64,000 bases of DNA, from positions 367,590,271 to 367,654,270 of the forward strand of contig NC_080672.1 of NCBI RefSeq assembly GCF_030247195.1, read 5' to 3'. The number at the start of each line of letters is the position of its first letter. The first letter of the stretch is position 1. The notes beneath the pieces are model-generated. The model made no database searches. It was not told the DNA's origin and worked only from the letters and a program-made list of their open reading frames with translations. The position numbers and the translations under genes were made by a program. The DNA is from Topomyia yanbarensis (Eukaryota > Arthropoda > Insecta > Diptera > Culicidae). Positions 11,568 through 22,952 of this stretch are shown piece after piece.

Positions 11568-13182
11568 TTAGTCGAACCGCTTCGGTGGTGGAAGCAGATT
11601 TTCACTGCTAGCACTCAGATCCGGCAGCGATTTGAACAGCTTCAGTCGATTGGTGCTACTGCTTTGATAGCTACTATCCATAGCCGGTGGTTGTGGTGGC
11701 GGTGGTAGTAGCTGTGGCGGTGCTAATTCGAGGTGCGAATCCAGCTGTAGCTGGTGGTCGGTGATGTGTTGTTGTTGTTGTTGAGGCATTTGTTTGTGGC
11801 TGTGAGTAGGAGCGCTAACTTGTGGCAGGCGAGGATTAGATGCTGAGGAGGAAACAGACGGCCACGCTGTAGACTGTGCTTTGCCCAGACAGGGAGTGGA
11901 CGGGTCGTCCTGGTAGTACGAGGAGGATGACTGCTGGGATATATTACCGAGCGAGGGTTTCTTCTCGTGTAGCCGTTGGATATTAGCAATGTCCAGTTCG
12001 AGCATTTCCTGGATGTTAAGTTCTAGCGGATCGTATGGAGATGGTCGCGGGGTAGGTGATTCTTCATCACATTGGCTATCGAACTGGATGTCGGTGGTTT
12101 GGATTAGATGACTAGGGCTGTCCGTTGCCGGAAGTATGTGATGGTGGTGATAGTGATGCTGTCGTTGATGATGATGGTTGGAGTTTGTGGGACTTTGTTC
12201 AAAATCTTGCGGTATAACGGGACCGAGAAAATTTGTCATGTCGTAAATTATGCTCTTCGGATTAAGAAGCAACTGTTCTTTGGTAGGACTGTACTCGGCA
12301 GGTTGTTCACTTACAAAACTAAGCGTTTGCTGTTGCAAAAGTTTGGTATCGGAGTACCGTCTCATGTCATGACGAGGGTCTTCGTGGCTAAAGTGACTAC
12401 CAACTCCGCCAAGAACGGTTGAGCGACGAATGTACGGTTTTGTTGGACATGCCATCTGGTCGTGACACGGCGGATCATTCAGGATATCACGATTTTCTAG
12501 AAATATCGCTGAGTTCGGATACCGTGCAGTGTTTGGTACCGATGGCACTCCTGTACTACTACTACTACTAACACTACTCAGTTCTGCGTTCTGCGGCACT
12601 TTGAACAAGTTTAAATCAGCCGTCTTAATGCTACTGTTACAACTACCACTATTTTGTTCGTTAATACTGGCATTCTGCTGCATTTGCCCTTCCTCGTGGA
12701 CAGTGTGTGAGGATCCGGAGATCGCAGAATACCTGTGAGTTGCGACAACCACCCCACTTCCGCTACCACTTCCCTCGCAAATGTTATGTGCAGAGTCATG
12801 GAATGGCATCGGTGTCAAACTGCCACTGCCCTGTGGGCATGGCTTAAACGACATCTGGCTTATATCATCCAGAGTCCAATCACGATCATAACTTATCGAA
12901 CTATTCTCAATATTTGCAGCGATAATCTGTCCCTGGTGATTAATCTGCAGTTCGCATGGATGACCACCACCGATTGAACCGATTAGCTGCTGGTCATACC
13001 CTCGAATCATAGGTCCTATCGTGACCGAATTGTTACTAGTACTACTTCCCGCCCCTCCACTACCTCCCTGTCCGGGCCCTCCTACTCCGCAGCGTGCCGC
13101 CGTGCGTACCCGACGAAACTGCTGCATCACTGGCGACTGTGGCGGATGGAACTTCTCCGGGGCATTCTGAATCAACAGAATC
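11568..13182 (-). CDS. MARCH1/8-like E3 ligase, terminal coding exon
   Basis: This is the last coding exon of a membrane-associated RING-CH ubiquitin ligase. The exon opens after a GCTTTTAG acceptor at 13183-13184. Its first base completes an Arg codon, giving ...RARNR-ILLIQNAPEKFHPP, which matches the RxILFVQN-P segment following the second helix in MARCH1/8 proteins. It encodes 537 residues and stops at TAA 11568-11570. The long cytosolic tail is low-complexity: Gly/Ser runs near the start, a His/Gln-rich stretch, Pro and Gln repeats. It has short ordered-looking islands, including PYDPLELNIQEMLELDIANIQ and the extreme C-terminus LFKSLPDLSASSENLLPPPKRFD. Vertebrate MARCH8 lacks such a tail; I recall fly CG4080 having one. 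The absence of frameshifts over 1.6 kb of repetitive codons argues that it is under selection. Confidence 0.9.
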
Positions 13183-13247
13183 CTAAAAGCAAACAAGAAA
13201 ACAGAAAGTCATCCCATTATTTACCTTACATCGCAAACGATTCTCAC

Positions 13248-13513
13248 CTATTTCTCGCACGCCATCGATTGCACAGGTTCAAATACTGTTTACATTGGAT
13301 GTACATGAACACGACGCCGCCGGTTAGACCGACCGTGACCACCACCAGCTTCGTCCAGAAGGGCCATCCAATTAACCCCCGGCGTACTTCCTCCGCGGCC
13401 CGTTCGATCAGCACACAGAGGGACCAAATCACGCAGAGGGCGGCGGCACAGTGAAACAGAACCGCACAGAAAAGCCGCCTCCGTTCCACACCGGACATCT
13501 CCAAGCTGCGCCA
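13248..13513 (-). CDS. MARCH1/8-like E3 ligase, transmembrane exon
   Basis: This exon encodes 88 residues plus two bases. It starts after the acceptor TTCTCACACAG with WRSLEMSGVERRRL. It contains two hydrophobic helices, about residues 14-34 (LFCAVLFHCAAALCVIWSLC) and 53-74 (FWTKLVVVTVGLTGG and onward), joined by the short lumenal loop IERAAEEVRRGLIGWP. This is the MARCH1/8 signature: IWSLYVLI, then AEEI, WPFWTKLVVV and FMYVQCK in vertebrates. It ends at a GTGAGA donor and joins exon 13182-11568 across a 65 nt intron in frame. The two helices anchor the enzyme in endosomal or plasma membrane with both termini cytosolic. That topology comes from family knowledge. Confidence 0.95.
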
Positions 13514-14504
13514 CTGTGTGAGAATATGGAAACGGAACAAATGTATAGTACTAATAAGTAATTAGGAGATGGTTACAAATCGAACAGATTATTACTATTG
13601 GACAGAAGCAAATGTGAATACACCATCGTCCCCGGGGTACGGCCAGCGGGGGGTAAAGTAAACCGGGTAAGCGAGAAGGGAATGATTGACACAACACATT
13701 AATCGTTGATAGATGACAAATTCAATCAACGCGCTTGGGTTGGTAGGTGGTAGGAGGAGACAAAGAAGTTATTTCTGAAACTTTATGATGCAAGTTGGAT
13801 TTAACGGAGGGCCTTCACCGTAATCCGTAGCGTAATGCTATAATTCTTCCAACCGTCGGATCTGTTCCTGTTTGTTTTTTTATGGTGTATGATGTTTACT
13901 GCGAACCAGTCCAACTGTTTCTACTGGCGCTTCGTTTTTTTTGCGATACTCATTAATCTTAATGAAGCAAAGCTGATTACGATAATGCTTTCATATTGTA
14001 ATAGTTGGCCATTTTGGCAATAAAGCAGGTCATTCTTGCTGATGGCCTTATTCAACTACTTAGTACAGGGATTAAATTATCGCTTGAAAACCGAAAGCAT
14101 GAGAGAGTCTGCAACGACATCGTGACAGGAATGAGTGGTAGATGACTTTAAATGTCGAATAACATTCAAGAGGATTGTTTCATTGTTTTCGAGTTAGCAA
14201 ATTAGGCCATCATAACAGCATTATTATCATTAGACGATGTCAGTTCGGTTTGAATATCCGTTTGGTTCGGGCAGAACAATATCAAGCTAGCATTGATCTT
14301 TTTTCATAAGACGAACTGAGCTTTTTAAATTACAATAATTTTTCTCATTTTTCTTAAATCAATCTTTTTCAAGATTAAAGAAACTGTAAATTTAGAGAAC
14401 TGTGAAAGAGTACAATTAACTCATTTTCACAAATCAATCTTTTTCGAGAATAATTGAGTTTTTCGAATCATATGATTTTTGTAACACAGTTCTACAAAGA
14501 CCCT

Positions 14505-14722
14505 AGAGACCATTCATAAATTTCGTAACGAAAAAATTGACTCCATTCAACAAATTATCAGAAATTTCTCTATCCCCCTCCCCTATTGCTTAACATATTC
14601 TTTAAAAAATATTCCTTCCGTAAAAACAAGTTACAACTTATTCCCCCTCCTCCATATGTCACAACTTTTTGTACCCCTTCCCCCCCAAAAAAGCGTTACG
14701 TAATTGATGAATCTTCCCCTAG
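14505..14722. mobile_element. Degenerate Harbinger-type MITE
   Basis: The left end GACCATTCATAAATTTCGTAACG and the right end CGTTACGTAATTGATGAATC are inverted relatives. They resemble the GGNCCATCCATAAATNACGT ends of the better preserved MITE at 49275-49566. The interior is C-rich on the + strand, as in that copy. The target duplication is no longer clear. Confidence 0.55.
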
Positions 14723-14847
14723 ATCAAACATTATCGCATTTTCCACCATAACCAAAACCATTCGAACTTAGCTTTCAACATTCCTTCCGGGTGGAAGTCT
14801 CGCATCAAATTAAGGTTCAAAGAACTTTCGGTGAGCGTCTAAACGAG

Positions 14848-15292
14848 TTGAACGCTTGATAGTATGCGTTGGAAAAATGCGTTCAACTTTGTCACCGGTT
14901 TATCCATATAAAGCATTTATTAAACTCTAAAAGAAGAAAATCAGTCGATGTATTAGATTATCAGGATTCAAATCATGCAAAATAGTTGGTGGAAAAACAA
15001 TTGACCGGGTGGAATGGTGCTTTTGAAAAAGTGGCGGTGATTTTTCGTCACACCACCACACTGTCCCGGGGCACGCAACACAACTGCGTAGTGAAAAAAC
15101 CACAGCCATTTTTTCAAAAGCACCATTCCGCCCGATCAATTGTTTTTACACCAACTATTTTGCATGAGTTGACTCCTGATTATCTAATAAATCGACTGAT
15201 TTTCTTCTTTTAGAGGTTAATGAATGCATTATAGGATTAATCGCCGGCAAAGCTGTACAAAATTTTTCTTACCCATACTATCAAGCGTTCAA
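14848..15292. mobile_element. 445 bp fold-back (palindromic) element
   Basis: The two halves are reverse complements over nearly the whole length. Outer ends read TTGAACGCTTGATAGTATG on the left and CATACTATCAAGCGTTCAA on the right. Inner parts share AAAAGAAGAAAATCAGTCGA and its complement, and GGAATGGTGCTTTTGAAAAA and its complement. The centre is near 15075. No coding capacity is credible; similar short frames on both strands simply reflect the palindrome. It sits in the large intron of the MARCH-like gene. Confidence 0.85.
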
Positions 15293-15334
15293 TTGTAATG
15301 AAAGTAACTTGAGCCTGGTAGTCCTCGGCTCAAA

Positions 15335-15537
15335 CTACAGACATTTTATACACAGACTTGCGGAGACAAAAACAGTATAACTAGCAATAATGTAAACTGG
15401 GATCACGGAAGATCCCATAAACTTTGCATGGCTTCCTCCTCAACTTCTCCTCACAAAACCATCACGCTGCACTTTTTGATAGTCAGTTTAGTTGCAATTT
15501 TTGATACTTCGCTAGTCTGTGTATACAACGTCTGTAG
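15335..15537. mobile_element. MITE with 30 bp inverted ends
   Basis: The left end starts CTACAGACATTTTATACACA. The right end, reverse complemented, reads CTACAGACGTTGTATACACA, and the match continues into GACTNGCG. A CTCAA string flanks both sides and may be the target duplication. It is noncoding, 203 bp. Confidence 0.65.
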
Positions 15538-16627
15538 CTCAATTCAGCTATCAAAAGTAACATAACGTAGGTGCTGATGTGATCGATTTCTGGAGTAAGT
15601 CCGCTTGTTTCGGCAAAGCTTCCATCCATATAAACTCAAACAAGTAACCCAACTCTCTTTCTAGATTATTGATTTGATGTTCAAATTATATTTAACTTTA
15701 ACTAGTTGTTGTGCGATCTTATTAAACAAACATACAAATGCCAAAGCGTAAGTCAAATTTAGATTTTTTTTGGGCCATTGAAAAATTATTTCAAAAGGAA
15801 AAAAACAAAATGGCACCCGTGGTGACGTTCTGTCTAAGATTAGGTGGACGTGGACTTCCAAAACTGCGTACAGCCTGTTGCCTCAGGATCGATCAGTAAC
15901 ACAAAACTAATAATAAGGCTCTAAAGTAAACTAAATTTATTGGAGGAATGTGTGACTGGAGGTTGAAAACAGTCTATTACCTTTCTCCGTACAAAACCAG
16001 CCTAGAGGTCGTGTGGCATCCGGCGGGGTAAAGTTTCTAAACCAAGAATTGATCCTCTGGATTCCTGTTTCATGTCTTAAGAGGCAATTTAAAACAGCAG
16101 TCCTCAAGTCAAGGTGTTTCGAGGACTGAACGGCGTTTCCTGGGCGATTCTCACACAGTGGATGTTTGTTTCTTCGTAAATCGTGGGATTCAAATTGTGG
16201 TCATGTCCCTAATAGCCATTTCGGTGTTCGCTATAGATGATTATAAGCCAATGTGTTTGGTATCTTCTAGTTGCTGTACAATAAGTGCTAACGATCATTC
16301 GTTTACAAGCACTCGATCGAGACGCAAGTGTTTTTTCCACTCCGTAAGTAAGCGACAAAGAATAGTGCTAATCCGCGTTCAAGGTTATTGTGCGCATTCT
16401 CTGCCTCTCGAGGTTTTGGATTTTACTTTCTTCTTTTGCGCGTGTGTTAACCGTTAGGCCGCATTCCTCAGCCTTTTGTTCGCAAAGTGAGGATTGAACA
16501 ATAGCCAGCTATATAAGCTGGACTGGTGCGTCGTAGGAAACAAATTGACAGATAAGTGAAATCTACCTTTTTTGACACACTCACGGCTTATTCCCGTCTG
16601 CGCTGGTGCTAACCCCGTACGTCGACG

Positions 16628-17940
16628 GTGTCGCTGGCTCCCTCTCCGGACGGCCAAATGGAGGTCAAGTCGACTCTCAAGGCTCTCCCCCGACCCAAAC
16701 AATATACAGAGGTCTTCTTTCGGCCCAAAACAAAATCGTTGAATCTATTACAGATTTCAAAAGACCTGACGGAACGATTCTCAACTGTGACCGAAATAAA
16801 AAAGGTCCGCTCAGACAGGCTGAGGGTCGTGCTGACTAACTCAAAGCAGGCAAACAATATTGCTTGCTGCGAGCACTTTACGAAGGACTATTAGGTGTAT
16901 ATTCCAGCTGTAAAAGTACAGTCTGAAGGCGTTGTCACCGATGAGAGCTTGATATGCGAGGACCTGCTGCAGTACGGGGTTGGCCGTGTTAGAGACCGCT
17001 TACTTCAGCTAGTGAAAATACGTTTGTACTCAGTAGTAGTTGCGGGGATGGTTCAAAAACGATTGGGGGTAATCAAACTCTTATCGGGTGACCTTCGCTT
17101 GTACCGCTTTGTCGAACTATATCCACTTGTACAAGGATCGTCTGCCTGTGCATCTGTTTGTACCGCGCGTCATGAATTGCACAAACTGTAACCATTCGGT
17201 CACACAGCAACCCATTGTAGCAATAAGGCCCGCTGTGGAAAATACAGAGAGAATCATCTGGATGATTCTTGCAGTAAGAAAGCCGAAAAGTATCCTTACT
17301 GTGCAGAGATTCTGCATGATATTTCGGCATGTCCCGCATACAACCTACGCAGGGATAAACTAAAACGTTCCCTTGCGCGACGATCCGAACGCTCTTTCGC
17401 AGAAATGTTAAAGAAAGCTACGCCACCATCCTCAACAAACATCTATGCTCACTTGCCTTCTGACGAGGGAGAGGCTGATGACCCACAAGAGGGAACATCT
17501 ACTAGGGTGCCTAGAACTTAGAAGAAGAGGAGGAACATTTCCTCTCCTAAAGTTCCTTGTAAAGGCCAGAAGGTGTCCCTTGATGGAGCTCCGAATGTGA
17601 CATCTATTGGAAGTGATGCAACCAAACCGAAGCAAGTAGCTCCTGGTCTCGGAGGATTACACTCAGAGAAGGAGTTCCCAGCACTTCCCTGAACATCAAA
17701 AACCCCAAGTGTTCCTTTCAGTTTCAGTTCGAGAATAATCGCGGCACTGGAATTATCAATCTCTCGGACATTATGGACTGGATAATAAAAACATTCAATA
17801 CTATTTCTATTAAAAGTCTGTTGTTAGCTCTTCTATCTACAGTAAGAACATTTTTAAAGCAGTTGACTGCGAAAAGGACCCTCTTTTCAGCGATTGTATC
17901 CATCGATGGCTCACTCATCGAACGAGGTCACGGATTTGAT
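16628..17940 (+). pseudogene. LINE ORF1 (gag-like, zinc knuckles)
   Basis: The N-terminal part reads ALPRPKQYTEVFFRPK and SDRLRVVLTNSKQANNI. The middle has VYIPAVKVQSEGVVTDESL. The C-terminal half carries CCHC-type knuckles in shifted frames: CTNC with GHTATHC, then CGKYRENHLDDSC, then YCAEILHDISAC (about 17175-17335). A Ser/Lys-rich region with FPALP follows near 17690, and the tail IIKTFN...LLALLSTVRTFLKQL ends near 17940. Function by family is RNA chaperone and RNP formation. At least three frame changes and stops inactivate it. Confidence 0.75.
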
Positions 17941-18238
17941 CACTGTTCTACAGTGGAATTGCAGAAATATCATCCCGAAAATTGATTCCTTCAAAATTTT
18001 ATAAATAATTTGATTTGCGATGCATTTGCATTATGTGAAACTTGGTTAACTTAAAATATAGATCTCAACTTCCACGATTTTAATATTATTCGCCTGGATC
18101 GAGACACCCTCTATGGAGGAGTGCTTTTGGGGATCAAAAAGTGCTATTCATTCTACAGAATTAACCTCCCCTCGATAACAGGTATTGAAGTTGTCGCTTG
18201 TCAAGTAACAACCAAAGGCAAAGATCTTTGCATAGCTT

Positions 18239-18455
<217 letters not shown>

Positions 18456-20904
18456 CTGCAACACCGCGATTGGGCATCCCTGCCTGCACCGCGACTAGTT
18501 TTGGGAGACTTTAACTCTCACGGTACAGCATGGGGTTGCCTCTATGATGATAACCGGTCTTCCTTAATTCACGATCTTTGCGATAACTTCAATTTGACAA
18601 TTTTAAACACGGGTGAAATGACACGGATTCCTGCTCCTCCAGCGCTCCCAAGTAAATTAGATTTATCCCTTTGCTCAACATCGCTGCGGTTAAATTGCAC
18701 GTGGAAGGTAATTTCTGATCCCCACGGTAGCGACCATCAGCCGATCGTAGTCTCGATTATCAACAGCTCAAGACCATTTGAATCAATCAATATTTCGTAT
18801 GACCTCACACGAAATATTGATTGGAAGAGCTATGATGCCGCGATATCCGTCAACATCGAATCTACCCAAGAACTTCCTCCGGAGGAAGAGTACAGCTTTC
18901 AGGCTGGCTTGATTCCCGACAGCGCGAATCAAGCTCAGACTAAGCCAGTACCCGGTGCGAACGTACAAAAATGTTCTCCTAATCCGTGGTGGGATAAAGA
19001 GTGCTCAGACGTGTACGCTGAGAAGGCCGCCGCGTATAAGACCTTCCGGGACGACCTTACCTGCTTACCTGGGTTACCTGCTAGCTACCGACAATACGCA
19101 ACGTTAGAAACGCAAATGAAGAGTTTGATGAAAGCTAAGAAACGTAGTTACTGGCACCGGTTCGTTGATGGACTAACGAGAGAAACATCGATGAGCACTC
19201 TTTGGGGAGTGGTGGAGTTCTCACTTGCTCTCTTGTCGTGTAACAATAAAGCTCCAGGGCCAGACAGAATCAAATTCCACTTGTTGAAGAATCTGCCAGA
19301 CTCTGCCAAGAGACGGTTGTTGAACTTATTTAATGAGTGTCTTGAGGCTAACATTGTCCTATACGATTGGAGGCAAGTGAAGGTCATCGCCATCCAAAAA
19401 CCAGGAAAACCAGCCTCCGACCACGATTCGTATCGAACGATCGCAATGCTATCCTGTATCCGGAAGTTGTTCGAGAAAATGATCCTATCCCCCCTCGACA
19501 ATCGGGTCGAAGCTAATGGCTCACTGTCAGATACACAATTTGGCTTTCGCAAAGGCAAAGGGACGAACGATTGTCTTGCGTTGCTCTCAACCGAAATTCA
19601 AATGGCCTTTGCTAGCAAAGAGCAGATGGCATCAGTTTTCCTAGATATAAAGGGGGCTTTTGACTCAGTTTCTATCAAAATTCTTTCTGAGAAGCTGCAC
19701 CAGCATGGTCTTTCAGCGACTTTAAACAACTTTTTACTAAACTTGTTGTCGGAAAAGCACATGCATTTTCCGCATGGTGACTTATCGACATCACGATTTA
19801 TACTGTTATACAGTGTCTACGTCAACGACATTGATGAATGTCTTGACAATTCCTGCATGTTAAGGCAACTTGCAGACGATGGCGTGGTTTCTGTAACGGG
19901 ACCCAAAGCTGTCGATCTACAAGGACCATTACAGAATACCTTGGACAATTTGTCTGCTTGGGCTATTAAGCTGGGTATCGAATTCTCCACGGAGAAAACT
20001 GAGCTAGTTGTATTTTCTAGGAGACGTGAACCAGCACAACTACAACTTCTATTAATGGGTCAAACCATAGCTCAGGTCTTCACAGTAAAATCTCGGGGTC
20101 TGCTTCGACTCGAAAGGTACTTGGGGATGCCACATTAGATATCTGAAACAGAAATGCCAGCAAAGGATCAACTTTCTTCGTACAATAACCAGAACATGGT
20201 GGGGTGCCCACCCAGGAGACCTAATTAGGTTGTATCACACAACGATACTGTCAGTAATGGAATACGAATGCTTCTGCTTTCGCTCCGCCGCGAATTCAGA
20301 ATTCAGTATCGTTGTTTGCGTATCGCCTTAGGGTTCATGCAGTCAACCCATACGATGAGTGTCGAAGTCCTGTCGGGAGTTCTCCCGTTGAAAAATCGAT
20401 TTTGGGAACTCTCATATCGATTGCTCATTCGATGCGATATCTTGAACTCGGTGGTGATTGAAAATTTCGAAAGGCTTGTTGAGCTCAATTCTCAGACCCG
20501 TTTTATGACCCTGTACTTTGACTACATGGCGCAGAATTTTAATCCTTCTTCTTACAATCCCAACCGTGTCCATTTCATAAATACTTCTGAATCTACTGTT
20601 TTATTCGACACATCCGTGAAAGACGAGATTAGTGGAATTCCGGACCACATACGCCCACAAGTGGTTCCAAACATTTTTTATAATAAATTCCGAGAAATCG
20701 ACTGTTCTAAGATGTTTTATGCTGACGGATCAAACCACGAAGGGTCCACTGGCTTCGGTATTTTCAATCAAAAGTTCACCGCCTCCTACAAACTCAGTGA
20801 CCCTGCTTCAGTTTACGTCGCAGAACTAGCCGCCATTCAGTATACCCTTGGAGTCATTGAAACATTACCCGCAGGCCATTACTTCATAGTCTCGGACAGT
20901 CTCG

Positions 20905-20922
20905 GGGGGGGGGGGGGGGGTA
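20905..20922 (+). repeat. Poly-G run in LINE RNase H region
   Basis: About 17 consecutive G follow the codons for SDSL, the third RNase H catalytic motif. The frame is lost after it, and the continuation (WVPSHSSIPGNEKADS) is found in another frame. The length may vary or be an assembly estimate. Confidence 0.85.
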
Positions 20923-21674
20923 AATACGGGAGCTACTGAGTGCTTTAACTGACACATCTTTCCAGATTACCTTGGTGTGGGTGCCTTCTCATAGCTCCAT
21001 TCCGGGCAATGAGAAGGCGGACTCCTTAGCTAAGGTAGGTGCCCTAGAAGGTGACGTTTTTGAAAGACCAATTTGCTTCCACGAATTATTCAGTTTTACT
21101 CATCAGAGATCCCTCGAAAGTTGGCAAACCTCGTGGAGCAATGAGGAGCTAGGAAGGTGACTACATTCGATAGTCCCTAAGGTATCGACGAACCCTTGGT
21201 TCAAGGGGATGGTTGTGGGTCGTGACTTCATTCGTGTGATGTCCCGACTCATGGTAAACCATTATACGCTGGATGCACATCTCCGGCGTATTGGGCTCGT
21301 GGAAAGTAGTATCTGCGCTTGTGGCGACGGCTATCACGATATCGAGCACATTGGCTGGGCGTGCATCGAGTACAGTTTCGCCAGGTCTCGGCTTATGGAC
21401 ACCCTCCGGACCCGAGGAAGACCACCCAACGTCCCGGTTCGAGATGTGCTGGGAAACCTCGATGCCCTCTATATGTCCCTTATATACACCTTCGTAAAAA
21501 CCATCAATATAAAAATTTAACTGCCCCTTCTTATTTCCTATCATTCTCAGAAACGCTCTCTTCCACCTGTACCATACCTGTACCCACGAAAGTTTGATGG
21601 GACTCCAAGGCGACACAAAAAATCTCTGTCAAACACGGGACCTACAGTACGAACATCACACGCGCAACTCGAAC

Positions 21675-21686
21675 TCTTTCCGATCC
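21675..21686. repeat. Left target-site duplication of the half-LINE
   Basis: TCTTTCCGATCC, repeated exactly at 22941-22952 after the (AAT)n tail. Confidence 0.9.
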
Positions 21687-22940
21687 AGTCTAGTCCTTGA
21701 TCTCGCACAGACCAGAAGCTAAATACACACCGCTCGTTCACAGCAAAGCAAACGAACGAATTTTTACCCGCGTCGCTTCGTTTCTTCTTTACATCAGTAA
21801 CAGAAAAAAGCCTCGTTGCCCCACGGTGAGCAAAATGAGCGAACAAAAAAGCAAAGTGCGCCCGCTAAGGGAAAACACTGTCGTGATTGACTTTACGCAA
21901 ACTCGACGAAGACCTACAGTGCGTGAGGTGGAACAGTTAATAAAAGTGAACATGAATCTTGATCTTGCGGCAGTTACACACCTCCAGCTGCATCATACAA
22001 AAAACGTGATACTAATAACGTTCCAGACGCTATCCGATGCAGAATTCTTTAGTGTGATGAATAATATGCAACACGAAATCGAATACGAAAACATTAAAAC
22101 CAAGATCCCCGTCTATATAGACCGAGATTTTACTGAAGTTTTATTGCATGATTTGGCACCGCGCACCAGCTCCGAGTACATTAAAAAATACATGTCCCAA
22201 TACGGAGAAGTGGAATCCGTCAAGAATGACACCTGGAGAAACTTTTTCCCCGGTATTCTCAACGGGGTTCGTATCGTCAGAATGCAGCTGCACAAACCTA
22301 TACCATCTTACTTGACCTTCGAATGCAAATCTTCTCAAGGGATTACCTACATTCAAAAAACCCTTTGCACATACCCTGGACAGACGCCCACGTGCCAGTT
22401 CTGCAACCAAACGGCACACTACGGTAAACCATGCGCTAAAACTGCTGCGGAAAATGGATCTACTACAACACGCACTGATAAACAGCCTTCCACCGCTAAA
22501 CCACAGTCAACCGGTCATAAGATAATCTCCGATAGTCCAAAGCAAACATCCAGTACACCGGCCGCAGGAATGACTAAAAAAGAAGACGGATACACCAAGG
22601 TCACTAGTAAACACAAAAAGCATCAAATATCAGCCAACAGTGAACAATCAACCAACTCTAGCGATAGTGATATGGACGTACACGAGAGCGATGAAGAGGA
22701 CACACATATTAACCAACAAGCAGCAAACGGTAAAGGGAATAATGGCAATAACGCTTCGCCCCCGAGAAAGATAACGAGAAACAGCAAGCAGTGCGCCCAG
22801 GACAGACGATCGCAATAATTTTCGCATTTTTCTTATACTTTTGAAATGTAATTTCCTGAAATGTTTATTATTTCTAAAAAAGGCGAATGACCCTTGTGGT
22901 TAAAACCTTTATAAATAAATAATAATAATAATAATAATAA
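21687..22940 (+). mobile_element. ORF1-only (half-LINE) retroposon
   Basis: A 1.25 kb insertion flanked by the exact 12 bp direct repeat TCTTTCCGATCC (21675-21686 and 22941-22952). It has a short 5' leader, a single intact gag-like ORF1, a 120 bp 3' UTR and an (AAT)n tail, and no trace of endonuclease or RT. The tail type and target duplication show retrotransposition by target-primed reverse transcription. It is inserted in the 3' UTR of the I-clade LINE, whose sequence is continuous once the insert and one repeat copy are removed. By analogy with mammalian HAL1 it would depend on a full-length partner's ORF2. Confidence 0.88.
21835..22818 (+). CDS. Retroposon ORF1 protein (gag-like, CCHC)
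   Basis: An intact 327-residue frame starting at the ATG of MSEQKSKVRPLREN; an upstream in-frame extension begins at a TTG and is not credible as a start. Residues about 10-190 are a folded region (VVIDFTQTRRRPTVREVEQL, VYIDRDFTEVLLHDLAP, YGEVESVKNDTW) resembling the RRM-like domain of I/Loa-type ORF1 proteins. A single zinc knuckle CQFCNQTAHYGKPC follows near residue 190 (C-X2-C-X4-H-X4-C). The C-terminal third is Ser/Thr/Lys/Asp-rich and disordered. The probable role is binding the element RNA. An uninterrupted frame suggests a young or selected copy. Confidence 0.8.
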   Translation: MSEQKSKVRPLRENTVVIDFTQTRRRPTVREVEQLIKVNMNLDLAAVTHLQLHHTKNVILITFQTLSDAEFFSVMNNMQHEIEYENIKTKIPVYIDRDFTEVLLHDLAPRTSSEYIKKYMSQYGEVESVKNDTWRNFFPGILNGVRIVRMQLHKPIPSYLTFECKSSQGITYIQKTLCTYPGQTPTCQFCNQTAHYGKPCAKTAAENGSTTTRTDKQPSTAKPQSTGHKIISDSPKQTSSTPAAGMTKKEDGYTKVTSKHKKHQISANSEQSTNSSDSDMDVHESDEEDTHINQQAANGKGNNGNNASPPRKITRNSKQCAQDRRSQ

Positions 22941-22952
22941 TCTTTCCGATCC
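22941..22952. repeat. Right target-site duplication of the half-LINE
   Basis: TCTTTCCGATCC directly after the AAT repeats. It matches 21675-21686 and restores the LINE 3' UTR when the insert is removed. Confidence 0.9.

Noticed and set aside
12108..12977. Plus-strand frames over 100 codons
   Set aside because: They lie opposite the long terminal exon of the MARCH-like gene and have no family resemblance.
14927..15213. Two similar small proteins on opposite strands
   Set aside because: They are the two arms of one palindromic element read in opposite directions.
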